Source of the DNA: Chloroflexota bacterium
GTDB lineage: Bacteria; Chloroflexota; Limnocylindria; P2-11E
Direction of reading: 5' to 3'
Length of the DNA: 64,000 nucleotides
Assembly (NCBI GenBank): GCA_027310565.1
Contig: DAIDAP010000030.1
Location: 1 to 64,000, forward strand
Positions 25,731-33,647 of the stretch are shown in pieces. How positions within the stretch are numbered: position 1 is the first letter of the stretch; the number at the start of each line of letters is the position of its first letter. Below the pieces are notes generated by a model that searched no databases, had not been told where the DNA came from, and worked only from the letters and a program-made list of their open reading frames with translations. A program made the position numbers and the translations under genes.

Positions 25731-27356
25731 TCAGCCCGCGATGGACCGCTCCGCGAGCGTGGTCGGCAGCATCCCCGCGGAGGTGATCGCGTCGTGGAAG
25801 GCCCGCAGCGCGGCCCGGTCCGTCGCACCTCGCCTCGCGAGCCAGCGCGTGCGGATGTCGACGATCTCGAGCATGCCGGTGAGGTAGCTCGACGCCTGCG
25901 TCGGCCACGAGCAGTAACGCCCCACCTCGGACCGGGCGTTGGGCTCGGTGAGGTTCCCGCGCTCGACCATGTGGCGGACCGCGTCGTCGAAGCTCATCTC
26001 GCCCATGTGCAGGCTCGTGTCGACGACGATGCGCGCCGCGCGGAAGATCGTCGCCTCGTACTGGTAGAGGAGGTGCTTCGGGTCGCTGAAGAAGCCCTGC
26101 TCGCGCATGACCCGCTCCGCGTAGAGCGCCCAGCCCTCGCTGAAGTACGAAGTGCCGAAGATGCGCCGGACCGGCGACGGGTTGGCTTTCGCCATCACCA
26201 GGTGCCAGTGATGCCCCGGATAGGCCTCGTGCACCGCCGTCGTCGGGATGCCGGCGCTGCAGTTGCCCTCGAGCCGCTTCTGCACCTCGGCGTCGGGCGT
26301 CCCGTCCGGCGGATACGGCACGAAGAAGTGGCCGTGCAGCGTGTCCTGGAAGGCCGGCGGGCGCTGGTACGACGCTACCGCGAGGATCGGCCGCTGGAAC
26401 GGCGGCGAGGGCTCGACCGTGCAGCGCTCGCCGGCGGGCAGCGTGACGAGGCCCGTGTCGCGCAGGAACGACCGCGCGCGCCCGGTCCACTCGGCGTACT
26501 CCTCGCGCATGCCGTCCGGGGTGGATGCGTGGACCCGGTTGAGGCGCACGCAGGTCTCCTGCCACGTGCCGCCGTCGATCTCCTTCGCGATGCGGTCCGC
26601 CTCGGCGGAGAGCAGGTCCCACTGCTCGCGGCCCCTCTCGCGCAGCTCGCGCGCGCCGAACGGGAGCAGCTCCTTCTCGCGCAGGAGCGCGCTGTACGCC
26701 TCCTCGCCGATCGCGTAGTCGCCCTTGGCCTCCCCCTTGCGCGACTCGAGATGCGCCGCGAACGAATCGAACGCGTCCGCCGCGACCGCGCCCGCCTTCT
26801 CGAGCTTCGCGCGGGCCGACGCGTCATTCGTCTCGGCCGGCACGAGCCGCCGCGCGTAGCCCACCGCGGCCCTCGCCTGGCCGATCGCGCGCTCGAGGTA
26901 CACGCGCGGCGTGCGGGGAAGGTCGAGATTCGCGACGCCGTCGGCGATGTTCCGCGGGACCTGCTCCAGACGCGCGGCCGCCGCCTCGGCGAGCTCCCGC
27001 TCGGGCCGCAGGCGGTGCAGGAAGAGCGTGAAGACGCCGTTCAGGCCGGGGTTGAGGTAGGTCGCGGGCTGGCGCCGCCACATCTCGATCGGATGCGCGA
27101 GCTCGCGCCCGCGCAGCACCGAGACGAGGAGATCGCGGTCGATGCGCTCCGCCGGCGCGAGATCCGCGTCCGGCATCGCCCGGAAACGGCCCAGCCAGGC
27201 GACGTCGCGCTCGATACGCCGGCGCTGCGCGTCGGCGCCGAGGTCGTCGAGCCGCTCGTCGTACTCGGTGAGCCCGAGACTCGAGGCGAGCGTCGGCGAC
27301 TCCTCGTACTCCTCGCGCAGGAAGGTCTCGACGAGCGAGCGGAATGCTGACGCCAC
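25731..27356 (-). CDS. DUF885 family putative zinc metallopeptidase
   Basis: A 541-residue soluble protein. The DUF885 hallmark is present: HEAYPGHHWHLVMAKAN (HExxH-like HEAYPGHH) followed about 40 residues later by FSEGWALYAERVM, whose Glu would be the third metal ligand, then TSLHMGEMSFDDAVRHMVE. The N terminus is the usual helical region (LVETFLREEYEESPTLAS). No signal peptide, so probably cytoplasmic. Family members are thought to be metallo-carboxypeptidase-like; the substrate is unknown. It is divergent from ligD, with about 70 bp between the starts. Confidence 0.85.
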   Translation of the reverse strand: MASAFRSLVETFLREEYEESPTLASSLGLTEYDERLDDLGADAQRRRIERDVAWLGRFRAMPDADLAPAERIDRDLLVSVLRGRELAHPIEMWRRQPATYLNPGLNGVFTLFLHRLRPERELAEAAAARLEQVPRNIADGVANLDLPRTPRVYLERAIGQARAAVGYARRLVPAETNDASARAKLEKAGAVAADAFDSFAAHLESRKGEAKGDYAIGEEAYSALLREKELLPFGARELRERGREQWDLLSAEADRIAKEIDGGTWQETCVRLNRVHASTPDGMREEYAEWTGRARSFLRDTGLVTLPAGERCTVEPSPPFQRPILAVASYQRPPAFQDTLHGHFFVPYPPDGTPDAEVQKRLEGNCSAGIPTTAVHEAYPGHHWHLVMAKANPSPVRRIFGTSYFSEGWALYAERVMREQGFFSDPKHLLYQYEATIFRAARIVVDTSLHMGEMSFDDAVRHMVERGNLTEPNARSEVGRYCSWPTQASSYLTGMLEIVDIRTRWLARRGATDRAALRAFHDAITSAGMLPTTLAERSIAG

Positions 27357-27428
27357 CTAACGCCTCCCCTCGGTCGGGCTGGACGGGGCCACCGGCCCCG
27401 CCTGCCGTGACAATGGCCGATAGACCAG

Positions 27429-29864
27429 ATGAGTCTCACGGAGTATCAGCGCAAGCGCGACTTCACGCGCACGCCCGAGCCGGAGGGGCGCGCGCCGAAG
27501 GCGACGGCCGTGCGGCGCTACGTCGTGCACCGCCACCACGCCACGCGGCTGCACTGGGACGTCCGGCTCGAGATGCACGGCGTGCTCGCGTCGTGGGCGG
27601 TGCCGCAGGGTCCGCCGCTGGAGGCGGGGAAGCGACGGCTTGCCGTCCACACCGAGGACCATCCGCTCGAGTACCTCACGTTCCACGGCGTCATCCCCGA
27701 CGGCTACGGCGCGGGCACGATGACGATCTGGGACGAGGGGACCTACGACCTCCTGAAGGACAGCGAGAACGAGTACAAGGTGCGCTTCCACGGGCGGCGG
27801 CTCGACGGCGAGTGGGTGCTCGTGCGTACGAAGCAGAACGAGGGACGCGACTGGCTCATGATCCGGCACGGAACGGCGCCGAAGGCGCATCCGCTCGACG
27901 CGAAGGTCGCGCCCATGCTCGCGATCACGGCGGAGGAGCCGTTCGACTCGCCGGACTTCGCGTTCGAGGCGAAGTGGGACGGCGTGCGGACCATCGCCTT
28001 CGTCGACGGCGGTGCCGTGCGTCTCCAGACGCGCAACCTGCTCGACTGCACCGCGCAGTACCCCGAGGCGCACCAGATCGCCGAGGCGCTGACCGGCGCC
28101 TACCAGGCGATCGTGGACGGGGAGATCGTCGCGCTCGACGAGAGGGGCGTCCCCTCGTTCCAGCGGCTCCAGCCGCGCATGCAGGTGCGCGACGAGTCCG
28201 CGGTGCGCAAGCTGCGGCGCACGACGCCGGTCGTGTACGAGGTCTTCGACATCCTCTGGCGGGACGGCGAGGACCTCACGAAGCGGCCGCTGCGCGAGCG
28301 GCGGCGCATCCTCGACGAGATCCTCACACCGATGGGCGCGATCCGCCGCTCCGGGCAATTCGTCGGCACGGGCAGAGCGCTCTTCGAGGCGGTGAAGGAG
28401 CAGGGCCTCGAGGGGATCGTCGCGAAGCGGCTCGATGCGCCGTACGTGACGGCGCGCTCGGCGGCGTGGGTGAAGGTCAAGGCCTTCCGCTCCATGGAGT
28501 GCGTCATCGGCGGGTGGACCGCGGGCCAGGGCGGGCGCTCTTCCACGCTCGGCGCGCTCCTGCTCGGGATCTACAGGGACGACCGCCTCATTCCCGTCGG
28601 GCACGTCGGGTCCGGCTTCGACGAGGGCACGCTGCGCGATCTCCTCGCCGCCGTGCGCGAGCGCGAGTCGCCGCGCTCGCCGTTCGCGGTCGAGCCGCGC
28701 GTGAACCAGCCGGCGCGGTGGTGCCTCCCCGAGCTCGTGTGCGAGGTGCGGTACGGCGAGCTCACCCGCGACGGAACGCTCCGGCATCCCGTCTACCTCG
28801 GCCTGCGCTCCGACGTCGACCCGAGGGAGTGCCGCGGCGAGGAGCGGCTCGAGTCCGCGAAGAGCGCGCTCCGGGCCGCGAAGGAGGCCGCGGCGCGGCG
28901 GCCCGAGGGCGAGCTCGCTCCGACGAAGCCGCGCGTCCCGGCGGTCCTCCGCGTCGACGGGCACGACCTGCGGCTCACGAACCTCGAGAAGGTGCTCTTC
29001 CCCGAGGACGGCTACACGAAGGCCGACCTCATCCGCTACTACACCGAGGTCTCGCCGTACCTCCTGCCGGTCATCCGCGATCGTCCGCTCACGCTCAAGC
29101 TCTTCCCCGATGGGATCGCGGGCGCGTTCTTCTACCAGAAGGACAAGCCCGACTTCACGCCGCGCTGGGTCCGGACGTGGGTCGACCGAGGCGCGGAGCG
29201 CGAGGGCGGCATCGACTACATCCTCGGGAACGACCTCGCGACCCTGGTGTGGCTCGCGAACTACACCGCGATCGAGATCCATCCGTGGCTCGCGCGCGTT
29301 GACGATCCCGAGCACCCCGACATCGCGATCGTCGACCTCGACCCCTCGAAGGGCGCGACGTGGGACGACGTGAAGGAGGCCGCGGCCCTCGTCCATCGCA
29401 TCCTCGACGACCTCGGTCTGCGGGGCTACCCGAAGACGACCGGGTCGCGCGGCATCCACGTCTACGTGCCGATCGCGCGGCGCTACACCTTCGACGAGTC
29501 GCGCGGCTTCGTCTTCGACGTGGGGAGGGCGGCCCGCGACAAGGCGCCGAAGCTCGTCACGCTCGAGGTCGTGAAGGAGCGGCGCCGCGGCGTGTACGTC
29601 GACTACCTCCAGAACGTCGGCGGGAAGACCACCGCCGGCGCGTACAGCGTGCGCCCGATCCGCCGCGCGCCGGTCTCCGCGCCCCTCGCGTGGGACGAGA
29701 TCGCGGCCCTCGGCCGCCCCGACGCGTTCACCATCGCGAACATGCGGGAGCGTCTCGAGACGACCGGTGACCTCCTCGCGGGGATGCTCGACCTCGAGCA
29801 GACGCTGCCGCGCGCCTCGGTCTCGGCGCCGGCGAAGCCGACGCGTCGCGCCTCGCGCCGGTGA
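27429..29864 (+). CDS. ligD: Multifunctional NHEJ DNA ligase LigD
   Basis: LigD repairs double-strand breaks with Ku. The 811-residue protein has three modules in the order 3'-phosphoesterase (RRYVVHRHHATRLHWDVRLE; HGVIPDGYGAGTMTIWDEG), ATP-dependent ligase (EAKWDGVRTIAFVDGG with the adenylated lysine, EGIVAKRLDAPYV, AAWVKVKAF) and primase-polymerase (LTNLEKVLFPEDGYTKADL; AIVDLDPSKGATWDDVKEAA with catalytic acids; TTGSRGIHVYVPI). This PE-Lig-Pol order is that of Pseudomonas LigD, not mycobacterial LigD. No strong ribosome site precedes the ATG; a GACAAT -10-like hexamer ends 14 nt upstream, so the transcript may be nearly leaderless. ku lies 2.8 kb away on the other strand. Confidence 0.95.
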   Translation: MSLTEYQRKRDFTRTPEPEGRAPKATAVRRYVVHRHHATRLHWDVRLEMHGVLASWAVPQGPPLEAGKRRLAVHTEDHPLEYLTFHGVIPDGYGAGTMTIWDEGTYDLLKDSENEYKVRFHGRRLDGEWVLVRTKQNEGRDWLMIRHGTAPKAHPLDAKVAPMLAITAEEPFDSPDFAFEAKWDGVRTIAFVDGGAVRLQTRNLLDCTAQYPEAHQIAEALTGAYQAIVDGEIVALDERGVPSFQRLQPRMQVRDESAVRKLRRTTPVVYEVFDILWRDGEDLTKRPLRERRRILDEILTPMGAIRRSGQFVGTGRALFEAVKEQGLEGIVAKRLDAPYVTARSAAWVKVKAFRSMECVIGGWTAGQGGRSSTLGALLLGIYRDDRLIPVGHVGSGFDEGTLRDLLAAVRERESPRSPFAVEPRVNQPARWCLPELVCEVRYGELTRDGTLRHPVYLGLRSDVDPRECRGEERLESAKSALRAAKEAAARRPEGELAPTKPRVPAVLRVDGHDLRLTNLEKVLFPEDGYTKADLIRYYTEVSPYLLPVIRDRPLTLKLFPDGIAGAFFYQKDKPDFTPRWVRTWVDRGAEREGGIDYILGNDLATLVWLANYTAIEIHPWLARVDDPEHPDIAIVDLDPSKGATWDDVKEAAALVHRILDDLGLRGYPKTTGSRGIHVYVPIARRYTFDESRGFVFDVGRAARDKAPKLVTLEVVKERRRGVYVDYLQNVGGKTTAGAYSVRPIRRAPVSAPLAWDEIAALGRPDAFTIANMRERLETTGDLLAGMLDLEQTLPRASVSAPAKPTRRASRR

Positions 29865-30412
29865 GCCCGACCCGCGCCGCGGTCCTCGTGCCCGGATACG
29901 GCGGCGGCGCGACGCAGCCGATCCTCCGCGCCCTCGCCGAGCGGCTCGGCCGCGACGGCATCGACGCGCGGGCGATCGCGTTCTCCACGCGCGGCCGGCG
30001 TCCGAGCCGGGACTACGCGACCGAGATCGCCGAGCTCCGCGCCGCTCGGGACGAGCTCCGCGCGTCGCACGAGCTCGTCGCGCTCGTCGGCCGCAGCTTC
30101 GGCGGCCGCATCTGCGCGTTCCTCGCGCGCGACGAGCCGCCCGACGCCCTCGTCATCGTCGGCCACCCCATCGCGCCGCCCCGCCGGCCGCGTCCGCGCG
30201 ACGAGGCCGCGCTGGCGGCGATGGCCTGCCCGACGCTCGTCGTGCAGGGCTCGCGCGACGAGCTCGGCCCGCTCGCCGTCCTCGAGCGGATCGCCGGCGC
30301 GAACCCGCGCGTCGACCTCGTCGTCGTGGACGGCGCCGGCCACGACCTCGGCGCACGCGAGCGCGAGGCGATCGAGCACGTGGCGCGCTGGCTCGACGCG
30401 GTCATGCGCTAG
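29861..30412 (+). CDS. Small alpha/beta-hydrolase (KANL3/Tex30-like)
   Basis: A 183-residue alpha/beta-hydrolase without a lid domain. The strand-nucleophile elbow is LVALVGRSFGGRICAF (Ser), the acid is in LVVQGSRDELGPL and the His in VVDGAGHDLGAR, giving a full triad in the expected order. The N terminus RAAVLVPGYGGGATQPIL supplies the oxyanion region. The substrate is unknown. The start overlaps the ligD stop by 4 nt, so it is cotranscribed with ligD; a repair role is not implied. The 3' end overlaps the convergent aldehyde dehydrogenase stop. Confidence 0.8.
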   Translation: MSPTRAAVLVPGYGGGATQPILRALAERLGRDGIDARAIAFSTRGRRPSRDYATEIAELRAARDELRASHELVALVGRSFGGRICAFLARDEPPDALVIVGHPIAPPRRPRPRDEAALAAMACPTLVVQGSRDELGPLAVLERIAGANPRVDLVVVDGAGHDLGAREREAIEHVARWLDAVMR

Positions 30413-31911
30413 GACGAGGTCGTGCCCCCGCCGTCCATCTGCGCCTTCTGCAGCCTGCCGCTGAAGTCGACGTAGATCGACTTCCAGTCGGCGTACACGT
30501 CGAGCGCGGCCCGCCCGGCCTCGCGGTGGCCGTTGCCGGTCGTCTTCATGCCGCCGAACGGGAGCTGGATCTCCGCGCCGATCGTCCCCGCGTTCACGTA
30601 GACGAGCCCGGTCTCCGCGTCGCGCATGAAGCGGAAGGCGTTGTTGACGTTCCGCGTGTAGATCGAGCACGAGAGACCGTACTTCGTCGAGTTGAGGACC
30701 TTCACCGCCTCCTCGAGCGAGCCGACCTCGAGGACGGCGACGACCGGGCCGAAGATCTCCTCCTGCGCGACGCGCATGTTCGGCTTCACGTCCACGAGCA
30801 CGGTCGGCTCGTGGAAGAACCCCTTCGCGAGCGCGCCCTCGGTCGGGATGCGCCCGCCGGCGGCGATCGTGGCGCCTTCCTTCTCCGCGACCGGCATGTA
30901 GGAGGCGACCTTCTCCTGCGCCTGCTTCGAGACGACCGGACCCAGGTCCGTCGTCGGCTCGAGCCCGTGGCCCATGCGCATCTTCTTGGCCCGGCCGACG
31001 AGCTTGTCGATGACGTCGTTCGCGACGCCGCGGTGGGCGATGACCCGCGACGCCGCGGTGCAGCGCTGCCCCGACGTCCCGAAGGCCGACCAGACGATGC
31101 CCTCGATCGACAGGTCGACCTCCGCGTCGTCCATGACGACGATGGCGTTCTTGCCGCCGAGCTCGCACGAGACCCGCTTCAGCAGGCGCCCGGCGATCTC
31201 GCTGATGTGCGCCCCCGCGTCGCTCGAGCCGGTGAACGAGACCAGGTCGACGCCCGGGTGGGTGACGAGGTGATCGCCGATCTCGCCGCCGGGGCCGAGG
31301 ACGAGGTTGAGCACGCCCTTCGGCAGCCCCGCCTCCTCGAGGACCTCGACCAGACGCACGGCGAGGAGCGGCGTGTACGACGCCGGCTTGAACACCACGG
31401 TGTTCCCCAGCACGAGCGCGGGCATGATCTTCCACGTCGGGATCGCGAGCGGGAAGTTCCACGGCGTGATCGCCGCGACGACCCCGTGCGGGTGGCGCAT
31501 GCTCATCGCCCACTTGTTCGGCAGCTCCGCCGGGACGACGTCGCCGAACTGGCGGCGCCCTTCGCCGGCCATGTAGTAGGTCATGTCGATGCCCTCTTGC
31601 ACGTCGCCACGGGCCTCGGCGAGGACCTTGCCCATCTCGCGCGTCATCTCGCGCGCGAGGTCGTCCTTGCGCCGCAGGAGGATCTCGCCCGCGCGGTAGA
31701 GGATCTCGCCGCGCTTGGGCGCGGGTGTGAGCCGCCATGCCTCGCAGGCGCGCCGCGCCGCGTCGACCGCCCGGTCGACGTCCGCGGTCGTCGAGCGGGT
31801 GACGGTCGCGATGACCTCGCCGTTCGCCGGATCGGTGTCCTCGAAGGCCTCGCCCGACGATCCCTCGACCCAGCGGCCGTCGATGTGGTTCCGCAGGTGC
31901 ATCGTTGCCAT
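30409..31911 (-). CDS. NAD(P)-dependent aldehyde dehydrogenase
   Basis: A 500-residue aldehyde dehydrogenase that oxidises an aldehyde to the acid. Visible are the cofactor-binding ITPWNFPLAIPTWKIMPAL and VSFTGSSDAGAHI, the general base in KRVSCELGGKNAIVVM (Glu), the catalytic thiol in FGTSGQRCTAASRVI (Cys) and the C-terminal EIFGPVVAVLEV and LPFGGMKTTGNGHREAG. No signal peptide, so cytoplasmic. The substrate cannot be fixed; the general type resembles semialdehyde dehydrogenases. A 40-residue membrane protein gene lies just upstream on the same strand. Confidence 0.92.
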   Translation of the reverse strand: MATMHLRNHIDGRWVEGSSGEAFEDTDPANGEVIATVTRSTTADVDRAVDAARRACEAWRLTPAPKRGEILYRAGEILLRRKDDLAREMTREMGKVLAEARGDVQEGIDMTYYMAGEGRRQFGDVVPAELPNKWAMSMRHPHGVVAAITPWNFPLAIPTWKIMPALVLGNTVVFKPASYTPLLAVRLVEVLEEAGLPKGVLNLVLGPGGEIGDHLVTHPGVDLVSFTGSSDAGAHISEIAGRLLKRVSCELGGKNAIVVMDDAEVDLSIEGIVWSAFGTSGQRCTAASRVIAHRGVANDVIDKLVGRAKKMRMGHGLEPTTDLGPVVSKQAQEKVASYMPVAEKEGATIAAGGRIPTEGALAKGFFHEPTVLVDVKPNMRVAQEEIFGPVVAVLEVGSLEEAVKVLNSTKYGLSCSIYTRNVNNAFRFMRDAETGLVYVNAGTIGAEIQLPFGGMKTTGNGHREAGRAALDVYADWKSIYVDFSGRLQKAQMDGGGTTSS

Positions 31912-31950
31912 GACGGTCTCCCCTCCGCGTCTCCGGGACTCGGTCGCTCG

Positions 31951-32073
31951 CTAGAAGGACGCCCCGTAGAAGAGCCAGATCGTGAGCCCGCCCACGAACA
32001 CGATGCCGAGGAAGACGAGAAGGAACGCGATGTTCGCGTTGCGCTCCGGATCCCCGCCGGAGAAGAGGCTCAT
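31951..32073 (-). CDS. 40-residue single-span membrane protein
   Basis: A short ORF encoding MSLFSGGDPERNANIAF followed by one transmembrane helix (about residues 16-36, LLVFLGIVFVGGLTIWLFYG) and ASF. The polar N terminus with a Gly-Gly-Asp-Pro segment and the single helix look like a genuine small membrane protein. GGACGAG lies directly upstream of the ATG and CATAAT (32082-32087, minus strand) is a candidate -10. It lies 39 nt upstream of the aldehyde dehydrogenase start, in the same direction. Function unknown. Confidence 0.6.
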   Translation of the reverse strand: MSLFSGGDPERNANIAFLLVFLGIVFVGGLTIWLFYGASF

Positions 32074-32105
32074 CTCGTCCGATTATGTGACAATGGTGGT
32101 CCCGA

Positions 32106-32180
<75 letters not shown>

Positions 32181-32222
32181 GCCCCCGCCGTCAGGGCATC
32201 GTCGCGAGGAGCGCGAGCGAGA

Positions 32223-32702
32223 TCAGCACGCCCGCGCCCGCGAGCGCAGCGGGCGGCATGATGCGATAGTCTGCGCGGTCAGTTCTCCGCCGCCGAAGCG
32301 TCGCCGGTAGTCGTCGTCGAGGGCGAGCATGTCGGCCATCGCGCGCACCGGACGCGGCTCGCCGTGCACCCGCATCGTCGCCGCGAGGCGTTCACGATGG
32401 GCCCGTGCCGCCTCCTCGAGCGTCGTTGCCACGACGCGCAGCTGCAGCCCGGCGCGATCGATCACTGCACCGATCGGGTGGCTCGTGCCGATCCACGTCC
32501 CGTCCGCCCACGCCGAGTACCACGCGGTCATGCCCCCGAAGCTCGTCGTGATGAGCATCGCGTAGGATCGGCCGTCCTCGGCTCCGAGGATCCACGAAGT
32601 CGCCCAGCAGCGCGGACCGGTCCTGGACCGACGTCGGGACGGGGCCCCCGAATCGCAACAGCGGCGCCGTCGACACGAGGAGCATCCCGACGACGAGCCC
32701 AC
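32223..32702 (-). pseudogene. Hypothetical protein, probably frameshifted
   Basis: The 3' two-thirds of this frame, from about 32590 downward, reads like real protein: WILGAEDGRSYAMLITTSF, GGMTAWYSAWADGTWIGTSH, TTLEEAARAHRERLAATM and ADMLALDDDYRRRFGG. The first 40 codons in the same frame are Cys/Arg/Ser-rich and implausible. In the adjacent frame the same DNA reads GMLLVSTAPLLRFGGPVP then SVQDRSALLGDFVDP, a plausible hydrophobic N terminus. A one-base frameshift near 32590-32600 would join them. The joined protein would be a membrane-anchored protein of unknown family, starting about 20 nt after rsfS. A sequencing error is the alternative. Confidence 0.4.
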
Positions 32703-32721
32703 GCTCCCTCTCGCGCGTCCG

Positions 32722-33090
32722 CTACGCGATCCGCAGGACCACGGGTGCGTCGCCCCACAGGCGCTCGAGCCGGTACTTCTCGCGCTCCTCGGGCACGAAC
32801 GCGTGCACGATGACGTCGCCGAGGTCGATGAGCACCCAGCGGCCCGCGTCGTAGCCCTCGACGCCGAGCGGCTGACGGCCGGCGGCCTTCGCCTTCTCCA
32901 CGATCCCGTCGGCGATGGCCTGCACCTGGCGCTCGCCGCGGCCGCTGCAGATGACGAAGAGGTCGGCGATGGTCGTGACCTCGCTCACGTTCAGCACGAG
33001 GATGTCCTCGGCCTTCTTGTCGCTCGCCGCGTCCACGACCACGTCGGCGAGGGCGCGCGGGGCGAGGCCGCTCGGTGGGAGGGCGCTCAT
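32722..33090 (-). CDS. rsfS: Ribosomal silencing factor RsfS
   Basis: RsfS (Iojap) binds ribosomal protein L14 and blocks subunit joining in starvation. The 122-residue protein shows the family core: ALADVVVDAASDKKAEDILVLNVSEVTTIADLFVICSG, RQVQAIADGIVEKAK, GYDAGRWVLIDLGDVIVHAFVPEEREKYRLERLWGDAP. The ATG overlaps the nadD stop (ATGA). The obgE-nadD-rsfS order is widely conserved. Confidence 0.95.
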   Translation of the reverse strand: MSALPPSGLAPRALADVVVDAASDKKAEDILVLNVSEVTTIADLFVICSGRGERQVQAIADGIVEKAKAAGRQPLGVEGYDAGRWVLIDLGDVIVHAFVPEEREKYRLERLWGDAPVVLRIA

Positions 33091-33647
33091 CGATAGAGCC
33101 CGTGGTGCTCGATGTGCTGCCACACGCCGTCGGGGACAAGGTACCGCAGCGAGAGCCCGCGCGCGGCCCGCGCGCGCAGCTCGCGCGCGCTGATGTCGAG
33201 GGCGGGCGCGTCGAACGTGCGCGCCCCGGACGACGGGTCCGGCTCCGGGGCGCCCGGCCGGCGCGCGACGAGGATCGTGGCGAGCGCGCGGATGCGCTCG
33301 GGCGATCGCCACCGGGGCAGCTCCGCGAGCGCGTCTCCGCCGAGGATGAGGAAGAGCTCGCCCTCCTCCCTCAGCGCCTCGAGGGTGTCGACCGTGTACG
33401 AGGGTCCTTCGCGGTCGAGCTCGATGCGCGACAGTCCGAAGCGCGGCTCGTCGCCGAGGGCGCGGACGAGCATCGCGTAGCGATCCTCGGCGCTCGCGAC
33501 CGGCCCCCGATCCTTCAGCGGCGAGCGGCGCGCGGGCACGAACAGCACCTCGTCGAGCGGGACGGTCTCGAGCGCCGCGAGCGCGATCGCGAGGTGACCG
33601 ACGTGCACCGGGTCGAAGGTGCCGCCGAACACGCCGACGCGGCTCAC
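33087..33647 (-). CDS. nadD: Nicotinate-nucleotide adenylyltransferase
   Basis: NadD adenylates nicotinate mononucleotide in NAD synthesis. The 186-residue protein has the nucleotidyltransferase motif VGVFGGTFDPVHVGHLAIA, FVPARRSPLKD, GGDALAELPRWRSPERI, and the C-terminal ISARELRARAARGLSLRYLVPDGVWQHI. I favour the GTG at 33647, which overlaps the obgE stop (GTGA) and begins just before the first strand; an ATG at 33665 would add six residues. Confidence 0.95.
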   Translation of the reverse strand: MSRVGVFGGTFDPVHVGHLAIALAALETVPLDEVLFVPARRSPLKDRGPVASAEDRYAMLVRALGDEPRFGLSRIELDREGPSYTVDTLEALREEGELFLILGGDALAELPRWRSPERIRALATILVARRPGAPEPDPSSGARTFDAPALDISARELRARAARGLSLRYLVPDGVWQHIEHHGLYR

